Source: Chryseolinea soli (GTDB lineage Bacteria; Bacteroidota; Bacteroidia; Cytophagales; Cyclobacteriaceae). From it: a stretch of DNA of 64,000 bases. This document shows, in pieces, positions 26,515 through 37,551 of the stretch. The DNA is taken from positions 8,177,390 through 8,241,389 of the forward strand of contig NZ_CP032382.1 of the NCBI RefSeq assembly GCF_003589925.1, written 5' to 3'. The translations under genes and the position numbers were made by a program. The notes under the pieces are model-generated. The model saw only the letters and a list, made by a program, of their open reading frames with translations, made no database searches and was not told where the DNA came from. Numbering within the stretch: the stretch's first letter is position 1; each line of letters starts with the position of its first letter.

Positions 26515-26985
26515 TTAATGCTTAATGACATGCGTATCTCGTACGCTGCTAAAGGTTAAGGCGAGCAGCTTCCAAGCCTTACGCTGTTTTTTATAGACTT
26601 CGGTGACGGTAAACTCGGTCACTGCATCACTACCCCGGACGAGCGCCGTTAGTGTGATGCGGCTCCAGACGATTGCCGTGTCATCCACCAATTCCACAGC
26701 AACATCGTGAACATCGGCCTTCTTATACCAAATGCTTCCGGTTTTAATGATATCGAGTTCCTCGTCTTTTTTCCATGTTCCACTCATGTGAACAAATTTT
26801 GAATTGTCGTGAAAAAGCCCTGTAAGCTTGTCCACATTCTTGTCTGCCATCCATTGCCATTTTTCTTTGGAAAGATCGATGACTTGCTGTTCGGCGTCGG
26901 TATTATTTTTGACACCACCCTCTTGGGCGGATGATGACGGGATACTCAAGATCAAGAAAAAAAATCCAAGCATTGATACTTTCAT
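26515..26985 (-). CDS. Exported DUF4440/NTF2-like protein (second of tandem pair)
   Basis: This encodes 156 residues with a signal peptide (ending SSAQ). It shares LSKEKWQWMADKNVDKLTGLF, KFVHMSGTWKKDEEL and the ITLTALVRGSDAVTEFTVTEVY strand with the preceding paralogue. It is 36 bases from that gene and 42 bases from the larger aldo/keto reductase, so co-transcription is likely. Confidence 0.86.
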   Translation of the reverse strand: MKVSMLGFFFLILSIPSSSAQEGGVKNNTDAEQQVIDLSKEKWQWMADKNVDKLTGLFHDNSKFVHMSGTWKKDEELDIIKTGSIWYKKADVHDVAVELVDDTAIVWSRITLTALVRGSDAVTEFTVTEVYKKQRKAWKLLALTFSSVRDTHVIKH

Positions 26986-27027
26986 AAAGTTGCCGATTGG
27001 TTATATATTATTATCTAATTTCTTCCT

Positions 27028-28023
<996 letters not shown>

Positions 28024-28167
28024 TTATCAATGGTACAAAGGTGTTACCATTCCCCGGCCAGGGGCTTATACCAATTACAGGTTTACCTACCAATTTCACC
28101 GATTTCAGCCCCCTTATGGGGAAACAACCGCAGAACAGCCTAATTTTGAATACTGAAAGAAAGACTT

Positions 28168-29064
28168 ATGGAAGAGATCTTGAAGTTTGATACGGTCGCC
28201 CAGTACAATGCTTTTAATAAAAATGAAACCCTGCACCCTTTGGTGAGTGTCGTTGATCTTTCAAAGGCAGCACCCCGACAGCTGAGGCGAATGTGCTATG
28301 GGTTTTACACGGTGTTTTTGAAGGAGATAAAATGCGGTGATCTTCGCTATGGCTGCAGCACCTATGACTATGAAGAGGGCACACTTGTTTTTCTCGCCCC
28401 GGGTCAAGCGATTGGTTCAACCGGCGAGGAATATTATCAACCACAGGGTCAGGCCTTGGTGTTTCATGCTGATCTTATCCACGGAACATCACTGGCGCGT
28501 CACATGAGCGATTACACGTTTTTTTCTTACGCTGTAAATGAGGCGCTTCATTTGTCCGATCGCGAGCGTCAAATCACACAAGATTGTTTTTCGAAAATTA
28601 AATTTGAACTCGAGCATGCGGTGGATAAACACAGCAAGAGACTGATTGTAACCAACATTGAATTATTTCTCAATTACTGCGTGCGGTTTTACGACCGTCA
28701 GTTCATCACCCGCGATCATGTGCACAAGGGTGTGCTGGAAAGATTTGAAGCGTTGCTTGATAATTTCTTTTTATCCGAGAAACCACAAACCGATGGACTG
28801 CCCTCGGTTGCCTATTGCGCCAGCGAACTCAACTTATCGGCAAATTATTTTGGAGACCTGATCAAAAAAGAGACGGGCAAATCAGCCCACGAGTTCATCC
28901 AACTTAAATTGATTACCGTAGCCAAGGAAAGGATGTTCGATGCTTCTAAATCGGTTAGTGAAGTTGCCTATGCATTGGGATTCAAATATCCGCAGCATTT
29001 TACCAGAGTATTCAAACAATATGTAGGCATGACGCCGCTCGAATATAGAAGTTCGTTGAATTGA
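28168..29064 (+). CDS. AraC family transcriptional regulator
   Basis: This encodes 298 residues. The N-terminal part is a cupin-like sensing domain (about residues 20-130, with LVFLAPGQAIGS and VFHADLIHGTSLA). The C-terminal part (about 205-295) has two helix-turn-helix units: SVAYCASELNLSANYFGDLIK and SVSEVAYALGFKYPQHFTRVFK, then the family end MTPLEYR. It is divergent from the redox cluster, so it likely activates the aldo/keto reductase, DUF4440, flavodoxin and CMD-cupin genes in response to a small aldehyde-type or aromatic compound. Confidence 0.93.
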   Translation: MEEILKFDTVAQYNAFNKNETLHPLVSVVDLSKAAPRQLRRMCYGFYTVFLKEIKCGDLRYGCSTYDYEEGTLVFLAPGQAIGSTGEEYYQPQGQALVFHADLIHGTSLARHMSDYTFFSYAVNEALHLSDRERQITQDCFSKIKFELEHAVDKHSKRLIVTNIELFLNYCVRFYDRQFITRDHVHKGVLERFEALLDNFFLSEKPQTDGLPSVAYCASELNLSANYFGDLIKKETGKSAHEFIQLKLITVAKERMFDASKSVSEVAYALGFKYPQHFTRVFKQYVGMTPLEYRSSLN

Positions 29065-29078
29065 CGCCTCTTGAAAAG

Positions 29079-30362
29079 CTATTGATGTTCACGTTTCATC
29101 AAAGAACGTGATGCCAGCAGTGCCAATATGCTGAGGGCCGCTCCCAACGACAAATAATACCCTACATAAGGAAGTCCATAACTTGTGGCCAGCGTGGTGG
29201 CCAAGTAGGGTGTGAGCGATGCGCCTAAGATACCGGCCAATGTGAAGCTTAATGACGCACCGGTGTAGCGAATTTCGGCCGGAAAAATCTCCGCTAACGC
29301 CGTCCCTACCGGGCCATAGTTCAACCCCATCAACAGCATGCCGGTCGATTGGAACACCACGGTAACGATCAGGCTACCGGTGCTAAAGAATGGCGCCAGA
29401 AACAAACCAAAGATGAAAATGCCGATGCTCGATACCAAGAGCATATTGTTTCTGCCCTTGCGATCGGCAATCACCGCCGACAACGGAATGCCCAACGCAA
29501 AAAACAGCATGGAAATCATTTGTGCAATCAAAAAGCTTTCTCTCGGATAATGCAGCGCCGAGGTTCCCCAGCTCAGTGTGAAAACCGTCATGATATAAAA
29601 CAGCAAGAACGTGGTGATTACCGCTGCTGTACCCAGGAAGATGACTTTGGTATGTTTAGCAAAGACCGCAACGACCGGTACTTTCACGCGCGCCTGATTG
29701 TTCATGACCTTTAGAAAGTCGGGCGTCTCCGTGATCCGGAGGCGGATGTAAAGGCCAACCCAAACCAACAGTGCACTGGCGATGAAGGGAATCCGCCAGC
29801 CATACGCTAAGAACTGTTCGTCACGCATCGTTTTGCTGAGGATAAAAAAGGTAGCGCTGGACAATAAGAAGCCGATCGGCGCACCGAGCTGTGGGAACAT
29901 GCCATACCAGGCTTTTTTATGCTTCGGTGCATTCTCGGTGGCCAGTAACACGGCACCTCCCCATTCACCACCAAGCCCCAGGCCTTGACCAAAACGAAAT
30001 ATCGCCAACAAGATGGGCGCGACAATGCCAATGGTATGGTAGGATGGCAAAAGGCCGATGGCTACTGTGGATGGGCCCATCGTCATCAAAGCAGCTACCA
30101 ATGTGGCTTTCCGTCCCTTGCGGTCTCCAAAGTGTCCGAAGAGCGCAGCGCCTAATGGCCTGGCGAAAAAGGCCAACGCAAATGTTGCCAGCGATGCCAG
30201 GGTTGCCGCAACGGGATCACCGGCCGGGAAGAACAGCTTTGGGAAAACCAACACGGCGGCGGTGGCATAAATATAAAAATCAAAAAATTCAATGGTGGTT
30301 CCAATCAGGCTGGCGGCCAGTATGCGGGTTACGGGATTGGCTGCGCTTTGGGTTTGGGTCAT
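29079..30362 (-). CDS. MFS transporter, metabolite:H+ symporter (MHS/ProP-like) family
   Basis: This encodes 427 residues and twelve membrane helices. Helix 1 has GTTIEFFDFYIYATAA, loop 2-3 the GHFGDRKGRKATL motif, and helix 4 RFGQGLGLGGEWGGAVL, all diagnostic of the MHS family (ProP, ShiA, KgtP relatives). The substrate is probably an organic acid or compatible solute. Convergent with the AraC gene (14 bp). Its upstream DNA carries a copy of the repeated segment also found upstream of the CPBP gene. Confidence 0.93.
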   Translation of the reverse strand: MTQTQSAANPVTRILAASLIGTTIEFFDFYIYATAAVLVFPKLFFPAGDPVAATLASLATFALAFFARPLGAALFGHFGDRKGRKATLVAALMTMGPSTVAIGLLPSYHTIGIVAPILLAIFRFGQGLGLGGEWGGAVLLATENAPKHKKAWYGMFPQLGAPIGFLLSSATFFILSKTMRDEQFLAYGWRIPFIASALLVWVGLYIRLRITETPDFLKVMNNQARVKVPVVAVFAKHTKVIFLGTAAVITTFLLFYIMTVFTLSWGTSALHYPRESFLIAQMISMLFFALGIPLSAVIADRKGRNNMLLVSSIGIFIFGLFLAPFFSTGSLIVTVVFQSTGMLLMGLNYGPVGTALAEIFPAEIRYTGASLSFTLAGILGASLTPYLATTLATSYGLPYVGYYLSLGAALSILALLASRSLMKREHQ

Positions 30363-30374
30363 AGGGACAATGTG

Positions 30375-30540
30375 GTGTAAAAGTTACTTGCAAGATCACA
30401 TTTTTAGCGAATAATTTTAAGCCGAACAGGAATGAAATCCGAAGAGGGTTTCCCACATTCTAATTCGGGCAAAGGGAAATGACGATCGCCTTACCAGTTT
30501 CTAACAGGCACCATTTTGTGATCGGCCTAACGAACGATGT
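30375..30540 (-). repeat. Repeated intergenic segment, copy A (upstream of MFS gene)
   Basis: This segment, lying in the 303-bp gap between the MFS and CPBP genes, resembles copy B at 31611-31750 along its length. The core at 30408-30441 matches 31643-31676 in 32 of 34 bases, and the far ends (CTAACGAACGATGT against GTAACGAACAATGT) also match. Both copies lie upstream of leftward genes. No protein is encoded. Confidence 0.75.
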
Positions 30541-30665
30541 ATGCGCCGGCTGACCATTGCGCTGGGACAATCGTTCCTTTGTCTGAAATCGTCTTACATG
30601 ATAGCACACAAAAAAAGCGAAAGGTCTCCGGTCGCGATATTGACTTCGGAGATTGATTGAAATCT

Positions 30666-31481
30666 TCAGGGACGCTCACTCCCCTCCCATAAAGGGCTGA
30701 GCGATCTGCCCGGGTTGTTGGGCTGGTAGAGGATCGCAGCAGCTATGCCTATTCCCATCGCAATCGCATAGCCCGTCCATCCGGTCACATCCACCCAGTC
30801 TTCCTGTCCGGGGGCGATCCTTCCCAGGACGATCCCGGGTTCCGGTTTGAGACCCATTACCCATTGACCAAAATTCCATGCTGCATGAACACCCATCGGG
30901 TATGCGATACCTTTCGTTTTGATGGCCAGAATTCCAAACAATATGCCCCCGAGTCCTGGACCGATGGCTGCCGCCCAGAAAGACATCCCTCCGACCACAT
31001 GTTCAAGAATGAAGATAAAGGTCACCAGGGAAATGGCGAGAAGAAACCCACAACGTTTATTCAAGCTGAACAGCGGGAACGCCCGGAATGCCAGCTCCTC
31101 CCTCGCAGCTATCAAAATGTATAATAGGAGGAACGAGAAAATACCGTTCAGGCCGACGTGATCATTCCAGCGTACCTGGTATCCACCACTAACATAGACG
31201 ATGCCCCACTGGATGATCGGCAACAGCAGTCCAAGGGTGAATGCCACGAGAAATTTCTTTAACGTGTCCCGACTTGGAGCGACACCGATCTCCTGCAACG
31301 ACAAACCCGTCCATCGGGAAAATAGTAAAGTGATGATACAAGTCATTACAATACTACCACCCAACATGACGTGTGATGACCAGCTTGACGGAAGCGGCTT
31401 CGCGGCATACGAACAAAAAGCAAAGATCATGGCAGAAAGCAAACAGAACAGTACAACCTGCAGGATGGTGCGTGTCTTCAT
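30666..31481 (-). CDS. CPBP family intramembrane metalloprotease
   Basis: This encodes 271 residues from the ATG at 31481 (MKTRTILQVV). About eight membrane helices are visible. The three CPBP/Abi catalytic blocks are intact: EExxxR as E128-E129...R133 (AREELAFRAF), H161 (FILEHVVGG) and HxxxN as H199...N203 (GVHAAWNFGQ). Members are related to CAAX prenyl proteases and cleave proteins in the membrane, often linked to bacteriocin immunity or maturation. No peptide partner is visible. The gene is flanked by the two copies of a repeated intergenic segment. Confidence 0.92.
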   Translation of the reverse strand: MKTRTILQVVLFCLLSAMIFAFCSYAAKPLPSSWSSHVMLGGSIVMTCIITLLFSRWTGLSLQEIGVAPSRDTLKKFLVAFTLGLLLPIIQWGIVYVSGGYQVRWNDHVGLNGIFSFLLLYILIAAREELAFRAFPLFSLNKRCGFLLAISLVTFIFILEHVVGGMSFWAAAIGPGLGGILFGILAIKTKGIAYPMGVHAAWNFGQWVMGLKPEPGIVLGRIAPGQEDWVDVTGWTGYAIAMGIGIAAAILYQPNNPGRSLSPLWEGSERP

Positions 31482-31978
31482 GGTCTCAATATAAGTGCGC
31501 TTTATCAATCGGGGAAAGTGAACCGTAAGGGATAAGTGCTCCCTGGCCAGGTATCAAAGTAAATGCTTTTTCCGGAGCTTATCACCTACCGGTGTATGAC
31601 GGTGCGTCGCCGTAAATGTTACTCGCAAGCGCACACTTTTAACGAATAATTTTAAGCAGAACAGGGATGAAATCCGCTGGGACTGGGGAGATGACTTATC
31701 GCCACACAGCTTTTATGTTGCATCTCCATGGTCGGCGTAACGAACAATGTACAGGGCGGAAATCTCCAATAGCACTTGATCTGAAAATTAACCCAACGGT
31801 GAGGCGAAAGAGCTAATCGCTCAAATCCAATAATACAGTCTATTGCAACCCATTTACCCTAACAAAATCATTAAAGGGGAGCAGGTTTTACAACGAGGGA
31901 TAGTGTTTCCTACAAGCCAGCCAACGTAATAAGACATACGAACGGGCGGTTAAAATGGAGGGGAAAGATTGTCGCTTC
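31482..31978. other. 497-bp intergenic stretch holding repeat copy B
   Basis: It contains the repeated segment at 31611-31750. The remaining parts (31482-31610 and 31751-31978) show no gene, RNA or clear hairpin on either strand. The promoter of the CPBP gene should lie near the right of 31482. Confidence 0.5.
31611..31750 (-). repeat. Repeated intergenic segment, copy B (upstream of CPBP gene)
   Basis: This is a diverged direct repeat of 30375-30540, about 1.2 kb away. The best conserved core is 31643-31676. It starts 130 bases upstream of the CPBP start codon. The repeat may be a shared regulatory leader or a dispersed element. Confidence 0.75.
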
Positions 31979-33616
31979 CTATTGCTTTTCGATGACCAGC
32001 CGGGCATCCGAAACCTGATGTTCGGCCTGGACCTTAAGCAAGTATAAACCGGGCTTAAATCCCTTGAGGTTGATTTGAATCTGGTTTAACCCGTCAATAC
32101 GTTGTTCATACAGAACCTTCCCTGACAGATCAAAGATCTTGAGCTCATCCATTTTCTTTTCAGAACCGACGATTACGTGATGAGAGGCAGGGTTAGGGTA
32201 AAGGGCAATTTTAGCCGTCTCCCGTTTCCCGGGCGCAGCTTTGTCATTGACGTTCACCGGGAGCACTCCCAGGAATGCGTCAGACGCTCCGGCAGAATGG
32301 AAGGTAGTGTTTCCAAAGTTCATCTGTCCGACAAATAATCCAGCCACGCATAGGCCCTTTTGGGTTATTGCTAAACCATTTAGCTGGTCCTGTTCAATCC
32401 CTCCAAAGGATTCGTTCCAAAGATATCGTCCATCGGTCGAGAAGGAAGCTATAAAGACATCATCACCGCCCGTTGATGCCAGTATCGAATTATTCCATGT
32501 CAGAAATGAATTGAACGTTCCTGCCACGAGAAACTGACCGTCGCGCGCTTGGACAATCCTTTTTACTTTGTCCCTGCCTGGGCCACCCCAGGTCTGGATG
32601 TGGACAGTTTCTCCTGACACGCTGAGAAGCGTCATATAGGCATCCAGATTTCCGTTTGACATGTACTTCAGATTATTGTGCTGAAGCCTCTCATTAAAGT
32701 TACCAACGACGGCGATACCGTCTTTTGATGCCACTACATCTTCCACGGAAATGGATTTGCTATCGCCGATTTTTTTCGACCAGATCAACTCGCCGCTCAG
32801 GTTATATTTATTGACAAACACGGCCTGATCATTTGTCTGAAGCTCTGTTCCTTCAAAACGTATGGAGCCTTCGAAGTTTCCGCTGGTGATACAGTAGTTC
32901 TCATGGCAGGCCACTGCATTCCCCTGTCCTTTTGATGCGCCCGAAGAGCTTTTCAGCCATACTAAATTTCCTAACGGATCATATTTAACGAGGAACATCT
33001 CCGTCGAATTAGTTGAGGTAATCATTTGCCCCTCAAAAACGGCGGTACTTTGAAAAGACCCGGTCACGTATATGTTTCCGTATGTATCAATCGCCAACGA
33101 GCGGGCCAGGTCTTCATGTTCACCTCCACCATGACGCACCCATTGCAATGCACCGTCGAGGGAATATTTAGCAAGAAAGACATCCGCACCACCATTAGAT
33201 TGTATTTCAGTCTGTCCAAACCTGGCGCTTGATAGAAATCGTCCGGTAACATAGATGTAACCGTCGTAGAATGCAATGTCCGACCCATATTCAGATAATG
33301 AATACGTCTGCTTCGCGTCGCTGCCGGCATTTTGAAGCCATACCAATTCCCCTTGAGCATCGTATTTAGCAAGGAAAATATCGGTATCGCCGTTTGCTGT
33401 CAGTCGATGGTCGCTGCTGAAATCAGACGCCTCCTGGAAGCCCCCGGTGACATAGACATTGCCGGAAGAATCCGTTGTGATCGCGTAAGCCTGATCCATC
33501 AGCTTACCCCCTGCCGATTTGAACCACGCGCCCCTTTTGTCAATCTGCGCTTGCGAGGTGACCGCACAGATCATTGCACAAGCAATTAGAAATCCGATTT
33601 TATGTATTTTGTGCAT
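31979..33616 (-). CDS. SBBP-repeat secreted protein with T9SS type A sorting domain
   Basis: This encodes 545 residues. A signal peptide ends near TSQAQ. The body is a beta-propeller-like run of SBBP repeats, each with a GNVYVTGGFQ-like strand and FLAKYDAQGELVW, repeated about seven times. The end is a T9SS type A sorting domain: IALYPNPASHHVIVGS, then KIFDLSGKVLYEQ and GLYLLKVQAEHQ. The protein is therefore exported by type IX secretion and fixed to the surface or released. Its gene is 15 bases after that of the PKD protein, so they probably form one unit. Confidence 0.93.
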   Translation of the reverse strand: MHKIHKIGFLIACAMICAVTSQAQIDKRGAWFKSAGGKLMDQAYAITTDSSGNVYVTGGFQEASDFSSDHRLTANGDTDIFLAKYDAQGELVWLQNAGSDAKQTYSLSEYGSDIAFYDGYIYVTGRFLSSARFGQTEIQSNGGADVFLAKYSLDGALQWVRHGGGEHEDLARSLAIDTYGNIYVTGSFQSTAVFEGQMITSTNSTEMFLVKYDPLGNLVWLKSSSGASKGQGNAVACHENYCITSGNFEGSIRFEGTELQTNDQAVFVNKYNLSGELIWSKKIGDSKSISVEDVVASKDGIAVVGNFNERLQHNNLKYMSNGNLDAYMTLLSVSGETVHIQTWGGPGRDKVKRIVQARDGQFLVAGTFNSFLTWNNSILASTGGDDVFIASFSTDGRYLWNESFGGIEQDQLNGLAITQKGLCVAGLFVGQMNFGNTTFHSAGASDAFLGVLPVNVNDKAAPGKRETAKIALYPNPASHHVIVGSEKKMDELKIFDLSGKVLYEQRIDGLNQIQINLKGFKPGLYLLKVQAEHQVSDARLVIEKQ

Positions 33617-33631
33617 CGAGTTTGGTCCATT

Positions 33632-35881
33632 TTATTTGCTGATAAAGTAAAGGGCGTCACATGACGGAACGCCTGAAAAGGAAATTCTGCTGCCGGATTT
33701 GACTTTAACGTCCGGTTTCAATGTTATTCTGATTCCCCGGTACCTGACTGCGGCGCCCAGATTAAAAGTAACGGATCCCACATCGATTAAGCCTTTATCG
33801 ACGGAATCATGCAAACCAGTGATTGTCTGATTTGTTACGGGATAGGGGTATAGCGTACAGAAAGAGTCATAGTTGTAGAAGTCAACCCTATCCAGCGCTC
33901 TGAATCCACAAGCCGTCTCGTAATTCGATGTGACGGTGGGTAGAATCTCATCCACAAGGTTTATCTTGTAAGTAGCGTCCATGCTCGTCCAGGCACCGTT
34001 GAGTTTTTTATAGATGTATCGCCGGGTCACACTATTTGCATTGGTAAGAACTACTTTGATGGCGATGTAATTTTCCGAAATCGCTACATTATCAGGAGGA
34101 AGACAGATCCACGTGTTCGGGGACACATCGGAATCCTTCAGTAGACCTAGCGCAGCGGAGTACGTGGTCGTTACGGCCGGCCAACCTGAACCGGGTTTTT
34201 GATAGACCTTCGCCAGTACACTAGAAGTCTTAAAGTCCGGACAGTCTGGTGATCTGGCCGTCACTACTACGGTATTTCCCGCATATGCGAAATCGTCCGC
34301 AGCAGGATCGATGCTTTCTATATTGATGACTTTCTTAGAAGAAAAATTCCAGACACCGTTGACCTTTTCAAATATAAAGATCTGAGATCCCACCTTAGTG
34401 ACAATGGCATTATCATCAATAAAGATTTTTTGAGAATTCTCAGTCGCATTTGTCTGTATGGCCGTTTTAGTCACACTAATGTTGCCTTCCCAGGAAGCGG
34501 TGGTTTTATACAAGTAATAGAGATAAAGCACAGCACCTTCTCTTTGAACCACTACAATTTCATTTCCTTTAATATCGAAATGAGGTTTGTCATCAGATAG
34601 TGAAAGGAGTTTGCTCGGGTTTTTACTCCACCAATCAATCTGAGTGCCCGTCCCTGTGCTTGTGGTCGGCGAATTATCAATCTCAAAAACATGATATCCA
34701 TACTTGGAATGAAAAGCATCGGGTAGGCTTTGGACCAGCGCAACGTCATTATCTGCTTTCACCTGCGATAAGCCGACGTACTGCCCCACAAAATCACGTT
34801 CTGCAACCCATCTGCCTGTTGGCGCCCAGGATGCGGGATCATTGGGGTTTAGTTTTCTATAAAGACATACAAAGCCGAGGGTTCGAATGCCGGCAAACGT
34901 ATTATCGGTCAAGTCATAGTCTATCATTCCAGATGAAGAAGAATTATCCGTGTAAATGGGCTCAGGTTCTGGCATGTCCTTTACCTCGATTAAGTGGTCA
35001 ACGTAAACACTCTCGTTGCCAGGACCAATCTCGCCTGCCACAGTCGTTGTGGTGGTCCCAATCCTCAACCTTACCTTGAAAAGGCCAGTACGATCGAATT
35101 TGTGAGACACATTCTCTTTATAGCTGTAATAGTAGTAGATGTCATTATTCTGAACAATACCTTCATCCATCAGGCTGCTGGGCTGTTCATACGCCCATGC
35201 CCACCACTTGATGTCCTCTGGAGGGGTGCTGGTATCTCTGAATATAACTGTTTCATTCTTGCTGATTTGCCACCGGTTGGATACAAATTCCGGTTTCAGG
35301 TTATTCTCGGGCATCGTTACCGTTACCTGTTTCGTAGCGCATAGGCTATGGCCGCAAGCGTCGATAGTACAAAGCTGAACAGAATAGGTACCGGGGGTGT
35401 CATAGATAAAGCTGGGAGCTGAACTCGACGATTGCTCACCACTCGCCTTACCAGAAGTCCATGAGTACGTCCTCGGCGTACCGAAGCACTCGTAAACTGT
35501 AATATCCTTGAAATATATGGGGCTCCCCACATAGGTGGGTTGGGTCCATGAAAAGTCCGCAACGTATCCGACCCAAATCTCCTTCTCAATCGTTCGTTGG
35601 GTCGTTCCCCAATTCACTGTAAGGGTTACAGTATAAGGACCAACCTGCGCATAGAGGTGCGTTGGGTTCTGACTAGTTGATGCAGACGTGCCATCACCAA
35701 AAGTCCAATGCCATCCAGTAGGAAACGCTGGACCCGACAGATCATCGAATTTCATCATGAGCTGCTGATACGCATCCCGGCTATATTGGAAATTTGCATT
35801 ATACATTGGGTCACCAATAGATTTTCCATAAAAGCAAAGACTGAGCATGACGATGCACACCAAAACAAATCTCTTTTTCAT
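33632..35881 (-). CDS. PKD-domain secreted protein
   Basis: This encodes 749 residues with a signal peptide (MKKRFVLVCIVMLSLCFYG). PKD domains are clear near the N-terminus (GWHWTFGDGTSAS followed by VGPYTVTLTVNW; then PRTYSWTSGKAS and GTYSVQLCTIDACGH). A third PKD-like unit follows around residue 200. The middle resembles a propeller-type region (FHSKYGYHVFEID; NEIVVVQREGAVLYLYY). The C-terminal ~35 residues (ITLKPDVKVKSGSRISF) resemble a known Bacteroidota C-terminal beta motif rather than a canonical sorting domain. It is likely surface-located; function unknown. Confidence 0.88.
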   Translation of the reverse strand: MKKRFVLVCIVMLSLCFYGKSIGDPMYNANFQYSRDAYQQLMMKFDDLSGPAFPTGWHWTFGDGTSASTSQNPTHLYAQVGPYTVTLTVNWGTTQRTIEKEIWVGYVADFSWTQPTYVGSPIYFKDITVYECFGTPRTYSWTSGKASGEQSSSSAPSFIYDTPGTYSVQLCTIDACGHSLCATKQVTVTMPENNLKPEFVSNRWQISKNETVIFRDTSTPPEDIKWWAWAYEQPSSLMDEGIVQNNDIYYYYSYKENVSHKFDRTGLFKVRLRIGTTTTTVAGEIGPGNESVYVDHLIEVKDMPEPEPIYTDNSSSSGMIDYDLTDNTFAGIRTLGFVCLYRKLNPNDPASWAPTGRWVAERDFVGQYVGLSQVKADNDVALVQSLPDAFHSKYGYHVFEIDNSPTTSTGTGTQIDWWSKNPSKLLSLSDDKPHFDIKGNEIVVVQREGAVLYLYYLYKTTASWEGNISVTKTAIQTNATENSQKIFIDDNAIVTKVGSQIFIFEKVNGVWNFSSKKVINIESIDPAADDFAYAGNTVVVTARSPDCPDFKTSSVLAKVYQKPGSGWPAVTTTYSAALGLLKDSDVSPNTWICLPPDNVAISENYIAIKVVLTNANSVTRRYIYKKLNGAWTSMDATYKINLVDEILPTVTSNYETACGFRALDRVDFYNYDSFCTLYPYPVTNQTITGLHDSVDKGLIDVGSVTFNLGAAVRYRGIRITLKPDVKVKSGSRISFSGVPSCDALYFISK

Positions 35882-35909
35882 CTAAAATTTGCTTAATTAA
35901 TTTCGACGC

Positions 35910-37037
35910 CTATTTCTTAATGAAGGACTCCAGTTCTGAGATCCGCTTATTTTGCTCCTGGATCATCTTTTCCTGCTGAATCAAATGAAGCGTCATCTCT
36001 TCAATCTTCTTGAGCAACAACAGGTTCATCTCCATAACCTTGATACCATTTTTCTCCAGTTGGCTAGCGGAAGGGATTTCAGGCAGGTGCTTGTTGTCCT
36101 TTATATATTGCTCAGTCTCTGCCAAAGTGGGTAACGCATAGGTTTGTTCGAAAACATAGTCCGGAGCAACAGCTCCGCTGAGGTCAACGAGCACTTCCTG
36201 CGCATGAATCGTACCCCTCACGGCGAGCTTCGCGTCAATGTCTCCCGGCTTGGAGACTCCAATGCCTACATTGCCTGAGTAGAAAGAAAGCACTGGATAA
36301 TCCGCGCCGTTAAACCGTTGTACGATTCTCTCTGAAATGCCGCTAGTATTGTCCCAATAGGCTTGAACCCTTAAATTATGGGATGGATTCCCTACACTCC
36401 ATTGCTGAACATCGTAGACTCCGGGTGCGGGCAAGTCAAAATTGACGTCTAATCTTGCCGCCGGTGCTCCTGGAGTGCCAATGCCAACATTTCCGGAATA
36501 GAAGTAAAGCAACGGATAGTCTGTATTGTTGAAACGTTGCACAAACTTATGAGCAATGCCATTGTTGTTCCATACGGCCTGGAGTCTCATCGTGTAGGCT
36601 GTATTACCCACGCTCCATTGCTGAATATCATGCGTCCCTTGACCCGGTAGATTGTAATTTACCTCGAATCTCGCGGCAGCGGTTGAAGTCCCGATCCCGA
36701 CCTTGCCCGAAAAAAAGGAAAGAACGGGATAGTCCGTTCCTGCAGATCTTTGTATGAATTCCTGCGTGATGCCGTAAGTGTTGCTCCATGTGTTTCGCAG
36801 CTTCAGACTATAGCCAGGATTGTCGGTGCTCCAATATTGTGATTCGTATGTCCCAAGGCTTGGCAGAGGTGTGTACACATCAAGTGTGCCCTTGGCCGTC
36901 TGCGTACCAATCGCCACTTTATCAGTAGGGTTCAGTAAATAGGTGGTCAAAGTCGAAGTCGATCGCGTCCACTGACCCGATGCCAATGATACCGACAGAC
37001 AAAAAAACGCCGTCGCAAGTAAACGTAGTGCTTTCAT
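35910..37037 (-). CDS. Secreted tail-fibre-like repeat protein with C-terminal coiled coil
   Basis: This encodes 375 residues. The signal peptide ends SLASGQ. Three copies of a repeat of about 75 residues follow, each with a VGIGT element, RLDVNFDLPAPGVYDVQQW-like strands and DYPVLSFYSGN. The C-terminus has HLPEIPSASQLEKNGIKVME and a coiled coil (about residues 325-375, KKIEEMTLHLIQQEKMIQEQ), the ending typical of Bacteroidota tail-fibre-like proteins; an S74 peptidase His-Asp block is not obvious. It probably forms a trimeric surface fibre. It precedes the PKD and SBBP genes in a leftward series. Confidence 0.88.
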   Translation of the reverse strand: MKALRLLATAFFCLSVSLASGQWTRSTSTLTTYLLNPTDKVAIGTQTAKGTLDVYTPLPSLGTYESQYWSTDNPGYSLKLRNTWSNTYGITQEFIQRSAGTDYPVLSFFSGKVGIGTSTAAARFEVNYNLPGQGTHDIQQWSVGNTAYTMRLQAVWNNNGIAHKFVQRFNNTDYPLLYFYSGNVGIGTPGAPAARLDVNFDLPAPGVYDVQQWSVGNPSHNLRVQAYWDNTSGISERIVQRFNGADYPVLSFYSGNVGIGVSKPGDIDAKLAVRGTIHAQEVLVDLSGAVAPDYVFEQTYALPTLAETEQYIKDNKHLPEIPSASQLEKNGIKVMEMNLLLLKKIEEMTLHLIQQEKMIQEQNKRISELESFIKK

Positions 37038-37551
37038 TGAGATAATTTAATAAGGGGATTGTCATTGATATTGGACGCGTAGATGCCCAGAATGAAACGT
37101 GTATGCTAATCAATCTTATCTGGGAGACTACGCAAGCAAAAATAGTGTTTGTAACGAATAATTTATCGGCAACATCAAAACAGAATTCAGGGATAATTTT
37201 TAAATATTGACGATATCTCCTTGGGAAGCGGAACTTTTTTGTAACTGTTTCTGCCACAACTTCACAACGCGTTGCTGTTAAATCTCCATTGAACAAATTT
37301 AAGTGACAACTTATATATTGACAGCAAAGACAACGATTGATCTTTAACTTACTAAAGTTGATATTTTTTTAGTACATTCGGAGACAGGGCAAAGCGGGTT
37401 GATTTTGCTTTCATCGGAACGTTAGGCCGGCAATTGCCTGCCGGCATTGAGCCAATTTCTTCGTCTCGATTCCAGACGAAACGTCTAAACACATTTCTTG
37501 GTCGATTTGAATCGGTAGCCTTAAATATAGATCACTCAAGTTAACTCAATT
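37038..37551. other. 514-bp A+T-rich divergent intergenic stretch
   Basis: No gene is seen. The region separates the leftward surface-protein series from the rightward GMC pair and must hold both promoters. A perfect hairpin GCCGGCA/TGCCGGC lies at 37426-37445 and a short palindrome AACTTACTAAAGTT near 37350. Confidence 0.6.
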
